From contig NC_067290.1 of the NCBI RefSeq assembly GCF_020740795.1, forward strand, positions 14,800,001 through 14,864,000: 64,000 nt of DNA, given 5' to 3'. Positions 13,501 through 28,500 of the stretch are shown here, in pieces; positions within the stretch are counted from its first letter, which is position 1; each line of letters opens with the position of its first letter. The stretch comes from Apus apus (taxonomy: Eukaryota > Chordata > Aves > Apodiformes > Apodidae). The notes under the pieces were generated by a model. It was not told the origin of the DNA. It was given only the letters and a program-made list of their open reading frames with translations, and did not search any database. The position numbers and the translations under genes were made by a program.

Positions 13501-16500
13501 AAAATGGAGAAGGCAAATCTTTATGGCATTCTTGTCAACTTAAAAGAATCTGGTCCTCTGGTAAAATCAAAGGTGTGATGAGATCAGGGCACATCTGCAG
13601 CATCATACTTTCATCAGGAAAAGTCTAAGTTCTGGTTGTTATTTAAAAGCTTTACGAATGTGAGAATAGTCCATCTGCTTTTGTTCCCTAGCATGCATAT
13701 ATCCACATTTAAGATTGATGTTACGTGGATATATTCTAATACACAGCAGTTTAAATTCTCTTTAACAGAAAGTCAAATCTATTCTCATACAAGGGTATCT
13801 GTCTAACTAGGTGTCATGAACTGCACTTCTGAAGAAGCTGTTTTCTTCAGAGTTGCCCTCAAGAGAGTACAGGTGACAATCTCAGTTGTGGACTTGCTTA
13901 TTGCAGACATTTAAAATGCAGCAGTGTGAAAATTTATGCTGGTTTACAGGAAATACCGGATCAGTAAAGTGATCATGAACGATGAGCAAACCACATAAAT
14001 ACAGGTTTACTCAGGTTGTGTATCAAGACTTTATTTCCTACAACATCAGTGGCTATTATTATTTGGATTTAATCAGCTGGCAGGTGAAGAACATCTCAGC
14101 TGAGCAGTATAACCATTTCACCTTGTCCTTTTGCTCATGTGTATGTGATCTGTTTTCTCTCCAAGTTTCCTAAAACTGTGTTGACCTGAACTGACTTGAA
14201 TTTCTCCCCACTCTAAGGAGTTTTTCTCTGTGCCAGTCACATCATTCAGCATATTCCTTTATTCCTCCTGCAATGACTTGGGGACCTTCTCCATTTTAGA
14301 AAAGGAGTTAAAGATGGGTGGGAACTAAGAACAAAACCTTGATGCAATGTGCTAAGTCAGAGCTGCTCTTAGGGGTCCTTGTAGTGGAAGCAATAATGTC
14401 AAACTGATTCTTCTCTTTAAAAAGCTATTTTTTGCTCTAATGGAATTCCTGTGAGCCTTTCACTGGGATTCAGTTTGGCAACAGGTCTTGAAATCCCACT
14501 CTTGATACGAATGCTAGCACAGTTCCACAAAACGAATAACGGCAACTAGAGAAAGTCCTCTTACTTTTTCCAAATGCCCTTTTTCTTCCATCTTAAACCT
14601 GCTGGTGCACAGAGCTGCAGAAGATTTAATTTTAATTTTTCATGCCCCTCAACTCAATTAAAGCAAACCCAATTGAATTCAAACAATTTTCCAGATAGTG
14701 GTACAGATCTTGAGCTGCAGGAGAGAATAAGGATGCTGTGAGCCAACCAACACAGATCTTAATCTCAGCTTTGCCATTAACATTACAATGCAAAGAAAAT
14801 TAGATGCAAGACCTGTTTAATATAAAATGAGACACATGAGAAAAGTTTTCGGATGTCATCTCCATCATATGTAAAATGAGTATGATGATACTTCATTCTG
14901 TTTCACCATGGAGACTGTTTAATCAGTAATTTTTATCTTGAAAAGAATTTTGGTCTTTCATAAAAAAATGTGAGGACAAACGAGTAATATGATGTTCTAA
15001 TGTATCTTGAGAGTTGAAATGCAGCTTTAAGAGGCTGATAGCAGCTATCTTTTTCCTCCACAGAAAATGGAAGCTACCTATTATGATAATATCATGGAGC
15101 AGCAGCGCTTAGAGCCAGAGTTTTTCAGAGTTGGATTTTATGGCCGGAAATTCCCATTTTTCCTGCGGGTAAGCCAGACTTATATAAAACATGGCAAAGG
15201 GACAAAGCTGGATAGCAGTTAAGGCTTTGTATTTTGTTGTGGAGATGCTTCTTTTTTTATAACAGCACACGTAGAAGCTGCTTTATGGCTGAACTGAAGG
15301 ATGTGGTTCATTTGGGTATGTTCTTAGGAGTTTGACTCATGCCTGTGTGTATTTCTGACAAGCTGCAGATGCAGCACAAGTTGCCTCTATATTAAGCAAA
15401 ATCCTGCACTGCAGCCATGTTGGGTCATTACTCAACTGATTTTCATCATCTCATATTATCACGCTTTAAAAAGTTTCACATGACAGAAAGATTCTAATAC
15501 CAGACTGATGACTCTCATGCTAATCTACAGGCAAAAATTTCCTCTCATTTCAACAAAAAGCCCAGCAGCTTCTCTGGACATGTCCTCACTTTGAGCTTAC
15601 TGTCAGCTGGTGGATGCAGGATCATCTCGGTCTGAAATCCATTTAAAAAGTGAAATTATCTTATTTTCCTAATGAGGAATCAAACTAAAACAGATATTTT
15701 TTCATACAATGTCTTGTTCCTAGTTCAGAGCAAGGAAGGAATATAATCTGACAACTGCTGTAGGAGCTGTCTGAAAATTGATGGTAGGTGCCATCTAGTT
15801 TGACAGGACAAGCTAAGTGTGCTTCCAAGGACTGGAAGTGCATGTTTAGTGTACTCTGTAAAGAAATAGTTGGACAAGAGATGGCACCACTCCTGAGTTA
15901 TACAGTAAGAAGCTACAAAAAGCCAAACTGTGCACCATTTTGAAAACTGCACTCTTGAATTTCCCTCTGATTACAAAGTTGGTGTGTTTTTTAAATAGGA
16001 TTTAAACAGTGGTGTTTAATTACAGTCTTTTAATGGAATCACAGGCAGGGGAAGTCAAGCCAAGTTAGAATTAATCAAGGTGACACCACCAGTGGATAAA
16101 GGATGGCTTCATGTTATTCAGGGTGAAGCTCAACAGTGCCATAGTGTAGCAGCCTGACTCGGGGTGCAGAACACACCGGCAGAGGAAACTGAGGAAACAG
16201 GAAGAGTTGCAGTTATGAAGCAGTAACTGCCCTTTCATACAGATCTCCAGAGAAAACTATTTCTTTTTTTTATATCTAACAACAGATGTTTCGGAAAATA
16301 AGTGACAACACAGACATTATGGCACATAAGTGTTCCTACATTTTAAGTACTCTAGTGAATCTAACTTAGCTTGTAGTCTAGATCCTGCAGTTTTATCCTG
16401 GATCCTGCATGGCCTTGCTGTTTCACACTGCACAGGTTTTCAGTGCACAGCACTCATTCTGTGTGTGTAACAATATGGATACTTGGCTGGAGACATTAAC

Positions 16501-19500
16501 AGCAAACATGAGCATACATAATTATAATCCTTGTTAATTCTGCAGTTATATTTGCTAGCAGTACTTCTGATAGCAGATTACTAATGTAGCAATCTCATTA
16601 AAAGTCATCCTCCTCCTTTCTCTCTCTAATGATCCATACAGCATACACACTGCAAAGCACAGACTAAGCCCATTAGCAATCACATCAGCATGGATCTCAC
16701 TGTAAAGAGGTTGGAAGTGTCTATTCTAGAGAAGAAAAATATTTACATGGACTTGAAATTTTCAAATGGATATGGGAGTGATTTAACGTGATCAAAAAAC
16801 TCCATGCCCTTTTCTCATTTACTTTTCTATTCCTGTCTAGCTTAAGACAGAAAATAACCACTTCAGTGTCTTTGATTTTGAAGACCCTTTGTCTAGAAAA
16901 GTCATTGTTTATGTTTCTGTGAATTCTGCATTTCTATCTAGCCTTTCTATGTAAGTTAATTAAAACTGTCCATACCTTCCACCTACCAGAAGTTCAAGTA
17001 AGGCCTGACAAGCCACGTTCTGAGATCTTGTGTTGGCATCTGTCTAAAAAGTCTATTACATTTAGCTTTGAGGTGTTTTCAGGGCATTATTTTTAGAATC
17101 AGAGTAACTTTGTAGGCTTACAGATTTCTGGATTGCTGCAATCAAAAGCTAAAATAGAGAATGCAGTGAGTGTCATGAAGAGATTCACCTTCAAGTGTGG
17201 ATTCACTCCAAATCTAATAATAGCTGGAAAGTTTGGACATTACAGACTGAACTGTCAAGATTCATCATGCAATTGTTCTCCCAGTTCCTTGGCTGCTGTG
17301 ACTGATGCACACAAAGTGACATGTCACAGCTGGAACATGTGACCTGTTCCATAAAGTTGAAATGCAAAGCCAAAGATAATTGCCCTCCTTGGCCATGTTT
17401 CATGATCAGGTTTTGCTGCTTTCTCTTTGATTTTGCTATAAGATCAAGAACTGCTTGGCCAGAACACTTTTTCAGAGAAATTAACAAAGTATTATTGCAT
17501 ATACTGCAGCTTCTAAATGCAAGAAATAAAAGGGGAGGAACTGTTCTTGTTTGCTGGGATTCTTTGTTTTATGAAGGTGAAAAATCTCCCTGTACTTCCA
17601 GTTATTGTTCTGTGTGTGAGTTAAAAGTGCCAAAATTAGAGAATCTGCCTGCTTTGGTTGGTCTTGCATCAGCAGACGTTAACACCAATCAAAATTGGGT
17701 TTTGCAATAATAGGATTGAGACACTGCAATACAATCTTTATGACACTGAGGACTGTAGAAATCCTGTATCTTGCTGTTCAGAGTTGAAGATGAACTCTAC
17801 TCAAGTGGTTTAATGCCTCAAGAGACTTGTCTAAATTCAAGCTTTCCGTCCATTACTAGCAGAAACAAAATTCTGTTCATCATGAGCAAAGTGCTTTTAG
17901 GGCTGAAGGGAATTTGCTAAGTGGCCACTGAGAATTCTTGGTAAGGCTTCTCCATGTTACCCCTCTATAGACAGGGGAGTTCCTAGGGATGATTGCTCAC
18001 CATGATCAGAGGTGGATTGTATGTCTGTGGCAATACAGGAATGATTAATCAGATTTTTGTGAATAGTTTATTAAGACCTCTCTAAGGATAACTGAGACTT
18101 TTATAAACATCCATCTCCCTCTGTTCTGTGAAATCCTCAGGACTTTTATCCATCTGGTGTCAATTGTATTTGACAGCAGCTTTCCCAGTGTAGGACAGTT
18201 GAGATGGTGACTTTAAATTTTGGTTGATCTGTTTCAGTATAGTCCAATTAAAAAAATATCCCTTTTCAGTTGTCCAAAAAGCAAGTAAGAAAAGTCAACA
18301 GGACTGAATGCCACGTCAAACAGCCTGTTTACTCATCACTTCTTGCTGAAATACATGGTAAAGATGGAAGGACTAAAATGTATCAGTTGTGTTAAATGCC
18401 CATTTTGCTCTCACATTAGCAAACTGACATTGGCATTTTATCTTTGGTTTTGAATCAGTAAATTTCAAAATGAGATAAAAGCTGATAAAATGTACTTTAC
18501 TATTAAGGATACTGATTTATGCTTGTTGCTGTTGCAGAACAAAGAATATGTGTGTCGGGGCCACGACTACGAGAGGCTGGAAGCCTTCCAGCAGAGAATG
18601 CTAAGCGAGTTCCCACAAGCCATTGCAATGCAGCATCCAAACCATCCAGATGACTCTATATTGCAGTGTGATGCCCAGTGTATCCTTCAGTGAAAGGGCA
18701 AACTATGATTAGAGTAACTGTGGTATAAGGTACTGAAAAGGTCACGAACTTGGATACCTCAGTGGAGCTGGATAGGGGCAAAACCACACACCTACCTTAG
18801 AGGACAAGAGGTTCATTGTGCCATGTGTTGTTGGAGGGAACAGTCACTTTTTATTCAGGGAGTAATACAGGTCATATTCAGAGTGTAAAGGAAAGAGCTG
18901 TGCTTGGTTCCATTGTGTTTAAACCTTTACCAACAGCACTGCCATTACGCACTTTGTGTCATTACAAGTGTTTCTGATTCCTCCTCTTGGAGAATATTTT
19001 GTTGGGAACAGACACTAATTACAAAGAGTTATTTTCTGTTGTGTTTGTTTCTCACATATTTTTTAATTTTTTGCAGTCTCCCTTTCTTTTAAACTGCTGA
19101 AGTCTTTTGTACTTAGGGCTTTGAATCTCATTCTTCCCACTGGTAAGCTCTGCTGTGCTTTGATGCAACCAATACAACGCCATATACATTTAAGGACTGA
19201 ACCACATGAGATTTAGTCGGTGTGCAGAGACTTTAAAAGATTTTAGTCATGAGAACAGCACTGTTTGGCTTATGTGACAGCAGCAAGGATATTGCACAAG
19301 ATGGTTTTAACTACTTGTCTTTCATAACACGTTTTCGCTCTTTGCTGTATCACACCGATACTTCCATAGACAGGGGCTTGTTTGTATGCGTGTTTTGGTT
19401 GGTTTTTTATGCATGTAGAGATCTTGTCTGTAACACTGAGGTTAAACTGGTGTGCAGATTGATGAAACTAGACCAATAGTAATTTTGTAGACAAAGCTGA

Positions 19501-22500
19501 AATACCTACGGTTGTATTTATCAAAGGGAAATTATTAAATATTTAGGTACCTAAATACACAGAGATCTACTAAAGTGCCTGCACAAATGAGACACTACCT
19601 CTAATGAAAACTAACAGGAACTGTATTTTGCCTGCTGTAGGTATTTTAGATGTCTTACTACAAACGGCCTCTTCAGGTATCTTCCCCTTGGGTTAATCTA
19701 TACTGTATAGATAGTTACTGTAACTCTGTAGACTCTCCTAGTAGTTCCAGACTAGTGTTCTGTTGTTTTCACTTGCAAAAGAGTATGTGCCTTTTCCTGT
19801 GCCTTTCCACAGCACAGGCAGCTTTCCTGCTTGATATCCTGTGGCTTTCTTTGACTACATAATGTATAGATCTACAGATCTATGCAGTGACTCCCATCCC
19901 AGACAATATAGACGTGCTGCAGATGGACCGTGTCCCTGATCGCATAAAGAGTTTTTACCGAGTCAACAACATCCGGAAATTCCGCTACGACAGACCGTTC
20001 CACAAAGGCCCAAAGGACAAGGAGAATGAATTTAAGGTAGAAATAATGAAAAAGCAATGCTTAAGTGTTAATCTCTTCAAGGCGAATACTGTCTTATAAT
20101 TTTATGCTGATACAGCCTTTCAAGTAAACCTGATTTGCTGGACAAAGATACTGTAGTAACTCAAATAGCAAGTAGCTGTTGAGTTTGGTGGTTACACACC
20201 TGACCTGGTTAAAGCATTCTTCAGTTGAAAGGTGAGTTACTTTAGTGGCAGAAGAAATGCACTCTGAAGCAAGGATAGGTTTTCTTGTTTGGGTGGGTTT
20301 TTTTCCTTATTGTCATAGATCCACAGTGTCACCTTGGTTCCCACTGGAACAGAATTGCTGGTCAGCCTTTAAAAATTCATAGAAATGTTGCTTTAGAGCA
20401 TACTGAACCTTGGGTTTGTTGTTCAAGTGACTTTCAGCATGGCATTCTGCAGAGTAAGTTAATGCTCAGGAGGTTAATATATTCTTTTCTGAACTCTACC
20501 CCCTTAGCACCTGTAGTAAAAGCACAGCTGATGTGACAGATACACTGTGTCCCTCACATCCTCCCATCACTCTTTGCAGAGCCTGTGGATTGAACGTACC
20601 ACTCTGACCTTGACCCACAGTCTGCCTGGGATCTCTCGCTGGTTTGAAGTGGAGAGAAGAGAACTGGTAACATTCATAGTTCCTGTAACTGGGATTTGAA
20701 ATCATAAGTTACTAAGGACATGGGATAGACAACTTAAAAACTCCTTTGGCTGAAATCATACAATTTAAATTTATGAAGTTTATCAGTGTTTAACTATATC
20801 CTTTTTCCACCACTTAATCTAAATAATTGCTGAATGTAACTGAGGGAATTATGTGAAGAAACATGACAATATAATGGAGACAGTACCAAAAATATGGAAC
20901 AATTGCATTGTTTTCATGTCTTCATTATACAGAAGTTACCACACATCAGTGACCTGAAATATAGCACTGCCAACAGTAAAGTTTGTTAATGTAGCTAATT
21001 TTCTACAAAGCTGTACAAACTAAGAGGAATCACTGAACAGTCCTAGAGTTTCTTTTCATTACAATGAAGATAATAAGTCTCAGTGAGGTGTCCATGGAAC
21101 TAAAGTCCATTTTATTGCCTTTGAGGTTGAAGTCAGTCCTTTGGAAAATGCCATTCAAGTGGTTGAGAACAAAAACCAGGAGCTGAGAACACTGATAAGC
21201 CAGTACCAGCATAAACAAATGCATGGTAACATTAATCTGCTCAGCATGTGCCTGAATGGAGTGATTGATGCAGCTGTTAATGGGGGAATTGCACGATACC
21301 AGGAGGTAAGCAAGGCTCTGCTGCTGAATTTAGTAGCATCTGTTTTTCAAATTCATTTCAATTGCTGTTTCAAAGAAAGTATGAATTAAGAAATGTTCAT
21401 GCATATTGTCTAAATATGAGGTTAAAACCCCTATTTGGTTATTCTGCATCAGTGCTTGCACAGACACACAACAGAAGGATCCAAAGGTGGGATTGCAGTA
21501 GGTAGAGTTGACAGAGGGGGTTCTCAAGAGTGAAACTTGGCTTACCTCAAAATCCTGACTTGGCAGGTACAGAGTGAAGCACGTTTTTTTGTATACACTG
21601 CTTATGTTATAAATCCATTTTGCAATAGAGGCAGTGGGATTCCTCATAATTGAGACTGTAATCAGGAAAAGCTGCTAATTCATGCTGCTCATTATCTTTG
21701 CTAGCCTAATTTAAGACCCACTGTAACCCTAAAATGATCTTATATGCAGTATGTTATCTGGCATAATCTTTGGCAAGCTGATACTTAAACTCCACATGGA
21801 AAAAGGTAAGTCTAGGATTAAATACTGGGAAATGTCAGGAGCAGTTGTGGAGTGTGGGACACATCTCCCCTACAAAGCCTCACCTGAAGAGAACACTCTT
21901 CATGTTTTACATTAGTTACCACTTTGCTCTCTTACTTCCTTTAACTTTAGGCAGTTATGTGAAGGAAACGAAATAAAATTCAAATAACTGGATGATACAA
22001 GGCTTAGTGCTGTTGCTCCTCACTATCACATGGGGAAACTTGGTCAGACTTGTGATTCAACAGACTCATCGAGGTTGCCAGAACTACACTGCAGCTTTAC
22101 CTGGATCCCAGGGTGCTAAAAGCAGTAATATTGAGCTGTTCCTCTTTTTTTGGATCTTTTCCTCTCATCCTTTGACACCAAGTTACAGTGAAGTATCTTT
22201 GAGTAACCAGAAGGCTTTTTTTTTCCCTCCCTACAGGCCTTTTTTGATAAAGATTATATCACAAAGCACCCGGGAGATGCAGAGAAGATCACACAGCTCA
22301 AGGAACTCATGCAGGAACAGGTACTGCTTTTCAGATGCAAAAGAACAGTGTGTGGATAACATATCAGATCCAGCTGACTGATTCAGAAGGAAAGAGTTTT
22401 TCTACAGGAGATCAAAAAGACATTTAAACAAGACAGGACAAATAACCAAGGAGTTTATGAACAAGCCATTTGCCTTATGGGATGTGAGGTGAAGCTTATC

Positions 22501-25500
22501 TAGAAGTGCATTAATTTTGTTATCTCCATATATTATCAAATATACATCTTGCCAAGTTTCAAGCCTGTCATTAACTTTTGGCATTTTGAATTATGTCTTC
22601 CCAGTAAATTTCAAAGATAATCAGAGTCAGGACAGTCCAGGTCAGGCTTGAGATTAAACTGGCAGAGCTACATGGGAAAACTTAATGCCTGTTTCTGTTA
22701 TCTGCAGTTTTATTTTTTATTAGTGTCTCCATGAAACATCTTGGCAGATAAAGCTAGATAAATGCTTTGATGGGAGTGAAATCAGAAAATCACATCCCTC
22801 TTAACTGAGTTTGGCAAGATACAGCCCATTAAACAGTGTGTCCAAGTCTGAACAAGACTACTAGGCCTGTTTCTTCAATCACTTAACTGCATTTCAGATT
22901 TCCCATCTGTAAAATAAAGATAAAGCTTATCTCCCCCTCCAATCCTCAAGAGAATGTTTGAAGATTAATTAGTTATTGTTTGTGCAGAGTTTGGATCATG
23001 TAGGGAATTATATACATCTTAAGCCTGCTATCGTTACTGTTTTCTTTCATCTGAGAATTTATATAATCTCAATCGCTTATATTATATATTTGACCTTTGA
23101 AAAAGTGACCTTTAAAAATAACTGATGAGCAACAGGAAGAGTGGCTGTGTGTGCCACCCTGCCACTGTTCAGCTCCATTATCAGAAACTCCTTTTGGAAA
23201 TCTCTGTTGGCAACTTTGACCCTTCTCTGACACTGGGTGGAAGGAATTTTCTCTGTCACATTGAATTGTCTGTGTGAGGACACGATGCTGTTCCCTCTGG
23301 AGAGAGATTCAATCTGGTAGTTTTTTACAGTTATCTCATAACTAAAGTAAACCAACATGACATACATGTACTTGTCTCACACTTTAAGTACTTGTTGAAG
23401 TAATATGAACTTGCCAGGTCTCTTGGGCTTGCTTAATTAGCACCAGTCATGTAAATGAGCAGCGATATTTTACAGTACTTTCTTGCACACTGACTCAACT
23501 GCAGGACAGGCATCTGTTGTGTCTCTTGGACATCATTAATTTGGTTTTGTGATGTTATGGGGTTTTTTTAACAGGTACATGTCTTAGGGGTGGGTCTGGC
23601 AGTCCACGAGAAATTTGTTCACCCAGAAATGCGTCCACTGCATAAGAAACTGATAGACCAGTTCCAGATGATGCGATCCAGTCTGTACCATGTAAGCTCA
23701 CTGTGAATCATTCAGAATTATGACTAAAGTTCTATCAGTTGCACTGAGGTTCACAAAAGAACTGGGCAGAGACAGTATTGTTTGAACCTACTAGATTACC
23801 AAATTGTCTAAAGAATTACTGATTTTTGTGCAAGAAGGAAGTCCTAGTAAGTCTGTTAACTTAGCCTTTAATTTAAACTAGAATTTGTAATTGTATGTTC
23901 TTTGTTGTATCACAAAACAATTGTAAAGCTTAATTTTCAGTTACTGTCTTACACTATCTCTATGGATAACTAGACACTATCTTGAACATTATCACAACCA
24001 AACTAAAGGATATATTTTTATAACGTAGAAGAATTATTTCAAATGTGTGTTAGCACTTCACTTTCCAACTGGAATATGTATTTTCTGAGGCAGCTTCTAA
24101 CTCGAAGGCTTTTTCCTCCATTCTTAGGAACTGACACTATGCAAGGACAGCCAGAAGTAACAGTACCATGATTTTAAAATACAACCTTTCTCTTTCAAAG
24201 CAGATGAGATCCGTACAGGCTGCAGTTGCCAGTTTGAGTTTGCTGCCTTTCTTGAGAGTTTGGACAAGATCTGTATTTTTGAGTCCACATTTCTTTTTTA
24301 GAAAGTGTATGTGGCTGTAACTTGGGCCAAAATATGCCTCTGCTTTCCTCCCAATTTCCTGAAATAGCAGCTAGAAAGTCTTACTGGAAATAGAACAGCG
24401 AATAGGGTTGTAAAGCATAGAAGTTCTCAATCCTGTGGAAATGCAGGATAACTGAGGATGACTGTATAGAACATAGAAACAGATCAGGATTTTCCCAACA
24501 AGAAAACCTGTAATTTTCCACGACCAACTTAGCTAAAGGATGTTTCCTTTGCAGGAGTTGCCTGGTTTGGATAAACTGAGTCCAGCCTGTTCTGGCTCTA
24601 GCACACCGCGCAGCAACGTCCTGGTGTCGCACGGACCGATGAGCCCTGAGAGCATCAAGCTGGTGCATCGACACAGGTACCCTGCTTTTGTCCACCACAA
24701 TATCTAGGATCTCTGCACACTGTTGCCTTAAGATTCAAAGATCTAAGACATGGTTAACAGTACTGCAGGAGGAGCAGCATGAGTTTTGGCAGAAGTGCCT
24801 TTCCTCTTCATTAAGTGCTAATTATTAAAGTTTGATTGAGAATTTGAATAAACAAGTTGAGAAATCCAATTTGCAGAAATCTCCATCACTTCACTTACTG
24901 GAGAGGAAGAAAACCACATCTCCCACTCAGATCTCCAGATTCAGTATGACTCTGGAGGTTCCAACTTCTATTGTTACAAAACCAACAAATAGATGGGTCC
25001 TTAGCTACCATAAAAGGAAAATTCTATGGCTTGTTTTAGAACCCAACTCAGTATGTTGCTGTTTTTAATGATTAGAAAATGTTCACATTGTTGTTTGTTG
25101 TAATTCTGATCAAATCAGAACCCAAATGTAAGAAAGGTTGCCACAGTGTTTTGATCATGTCACAGTTTGACTACCAGGACAGATAAGAATACCAGAAAAT
25201 GTCTCAGCCTTCACAGCAATATCCAGAAATGTGGACACTTACTCAAACTGTATGTCCATCTGTAAAAACTAAGATAATGAGGATAAAAATTGGGATTTTC
25301 AGGGCAAAAATATGTTTGTATCCAGCCAAAATTTCTTATTTGAAAATGTATATATCCATACCAGTATGAAGAACAGTTGACAGGAATGTCACTGATGTTA
25401 CAAAATTTTAATTGTTCCTCCATGTTTATTTCTCTTGGTGGGTCCACATAGCTCAGCTGGTTTTAAAGCCTGGCATAAAAACTCTGGAGGCTTGGTCTTG

Positions 25501-28500
25501 AGTACATGAATCCAGGATGGTGAAATACTTTTTACTATGAAAACTGAGTAACTCTTTTAACTACTTTAAGGGCTTGGCAGTCAACAATTGGTGCTGGATG
25601 ATAAAATAATTTTCCTCAAAAATTCTCACTTTGTAAAGCCTTTTCTTAGTTCTTAGGGCAAAGTAGGGAGTCTGTAGTGTACAAAGTATGTATTTGTGCA
25701 TGTGATTCAGAGTGACAAAGAAAACATTAATTTCAAGAGTGAGATCAGGGTGCAGCCTGCATACCAGCTGGGCTTCATTAATTTACTGTCAGCTACAAAG
25801 GTGCCTTCAGCTGTAATGCTGAGGCCCAACAGATGCAATGAGAAAAACTCTTGTTTTGACCAGTGTGCCTTGTGCTTGTCCATGTCCTTTGGGATGTTTT
25901 TTTTAAGCTGCTCCCACTCATACTTCAGCATTAAAAATGAGAGTGGTATCAGAATGTTCCGTTATAAACAAAAAAAATACACACTCTGTGTCATAACATG
26001 ATGTTAACCTGGCTTTAGACTCTGAAATTCTATATCCTACATTCTGTGTTGTCTGACATGTGGCCTTATTGTCACGTTTTTCCTATTTACTCACATTTAT
26101 AGATTTTTTTAGGCTTATTCAGCCTGATTTTTCAAATGTGACATAAAGAGGTGACCTAAAGCAGCAGGTAACTGTGGGTACTTAGTAGCTTGGAAAAAAA
26201 AATCAGCCTTCACAAATTAAAACACAGGTTCAAAACAATAATGATGCCCTTGTTCTGTCTCTGGTTTTATTGCAGCCCACTGAACTTGCTTGGTTCAGTC
26301 CGACACTCATCATCCTCTCTGTCGTCCCACACCTCCAGTGAAACAGGAAACCTGGTTATCCTGACAGACAGTTCTGTGGGGGAGACTGCTGAGGACATGT
26401 ACCACATGCAGGTACAGTTCCAGCACCGCCCGCAGCATCTGGCAGGCAGCGCTGAATGTGCTCTGGAGGGTTGTGCTTAGGGGTACACTTCACCTGTTCA
26501 CATGCTGGCATCTGTCCTGGAATATTCTTCTCAAAGAACTGAATAGGTAGAAGCTAACATTGTTCAAGAAGGATGACAGAGTAATTCAGCCAGGTTTAGT
26601 TTGGGAAGAAATCTTCTGTATTTGTACAATGAAAGTTGCTGCTGCAGTCCAGGATCATACTGTTGCTTTCAGAAAGTGCTATTTTGGTTGGCATGTTATT
26701 TGTATGACCTGTTCAACACAGGCAGGTAGTGTTGCTCTCCTTTCTGGGAGGGTAAAATGAGTCCCACAGTCCTGAGGGCAGATCTGTAGTGGCCTGAGCT
26801 GAAGCTGTTTCCTAGACAGAGGCTGCACTAGGTGACACAGACAGGTAAATACCTAATCCATTGATCCGCTCAGATCTCTCCTGATGATTTCTCTGCCTCC
26901 TGCAGCTTGTGTTCTGTACCTTCAGGTACCAAGGCTCAGTCACCAATGTCTCTGTTTTATCCTCCCCCCAGGCAAGCCCTTCCACCTCAAGCCTGAGCTC
27001 TACTCACTCGGCACCGTCCCAGATGATTAACTCTGCCCCTTCCAGTGCTCGAGGTAAGAATGGATGGACCCAAATGAAGGGTTAAGTGGACCTGCAGGCA
27101 TACCCTAAACCTGGCAACCCTGTTGACTTGCTGGTGAAAGACCACCTACACTGAAATACACCAGTGTTGCTCTTTTGGAGCTGTAAATGCCTCTGCAAAG
27201 ATGATTTCTTTAAAATTGTTTTTCATTCTTCAGCAATGGATTTAATACTTTTTTCAGCAGTATTTGGAATGTATCTCTAAATACATGCTGGTTTCACGCA
27301 GCTGCATTTCCATTGTTCTGCCTCAAAATTGTGGCAGGCAGTCCAGAGGAAAACAAGAATGGTCTTCGGTACAGTACTTAAAAGAGACAGATCATGAAGC
27401 CAAAGGCAAAAAAATAATTTTAAACGTTTAATAAAATTATGGCACAAAAAAAAGAACTTGAGGCAGTTTAGCAGAAATTTATGTGTATGGTGAATGTTAC
27501 AAGAAAAATTCTAAGCACTGGAGTTAAATAAGGGCTTCCCTGCTGGGAAATTCTTAAAGAAAGGAAAAACATAAAATCAAACTCTAGGGGTGCTCATATT
27601 GCCTTTGCTGTTATATAGTAGGTGGTGTTGATATTGTTGATAATTTTCTTCCCAAGCCTCAGAGCTGAAGCAAAACCACTCTGTGCCATCTTCTGACTTT
27701 GGTAACTTCTATTAAAATTCCTTTTTTTTTTTTCCCCTCTCATTTTGGATTCTCAATTGCAGGTTCACAAATTTCTACACCTCTTTTCACAGCTGTCTGA
27801 AGAAGAAGGCATCCAGGATGTAGTCAGATAGAGGCTGATAACTAAAAACAACTCTTTTTTCCCATACAGGGGAACTGTATGTCTCTCTATGGACAGAGAA
27901 TACAGAGAGGGCCCTTTCTCTCAGGCCAGCTTGGGGCTTTTTTGCTCAATCTTGCAGTAAAAATGTTAATTGACTGGCTGTTGTTATGATACAGATGCCT
28001 CAAAGTGATTTAATTGAAGGATCAGATGGAGTAGGAAGGTGAGAAGTAGACAGCTTCAAATAAAGACAAATACCTTTGCTAATTGCTTAGGGCTGGAAAG
28101 CAAATAATAAAGTGGCCAGATGAAACTGGCATAACGGGAAAGGGAAGATGGAACTGGGGCTGTCATGTCAGGAAGATGTCCTTAAATGGATGTGCCTCAG
28201 CTGGCATGTCAGGTCTGAATCTTTTGAAGGATCTGAGGCGTTTTGGTGCTCAGTGTTTCAGGCTGTTTTCCCCTTTAAAAGTCCTGTGCTCACAGTGACA
28301 GGCTGTGCCAGTCTTTCTCAGCTTCGTGATTTCACAGCATCACCAACTTCCCTCTACTGTATTCTTTGCTGTTGCTTAGAAACCAAAGTGATGAATGCTA
28401 CAGAGGGTATGGTGCTGGTGGATGAGCCAACAGCACCTCCCAGAGATGAGAACTAGACAGTGTAAATGACAACAAATGAGGAAGCAAGAGAAGTAATTAT

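Noticed and set aside
17321-17710. 129-codon open frame in a DOCK3 intron
   Set aside because: Cys-rich but without family resemblance; the DOCK3 exons on each side join without it.
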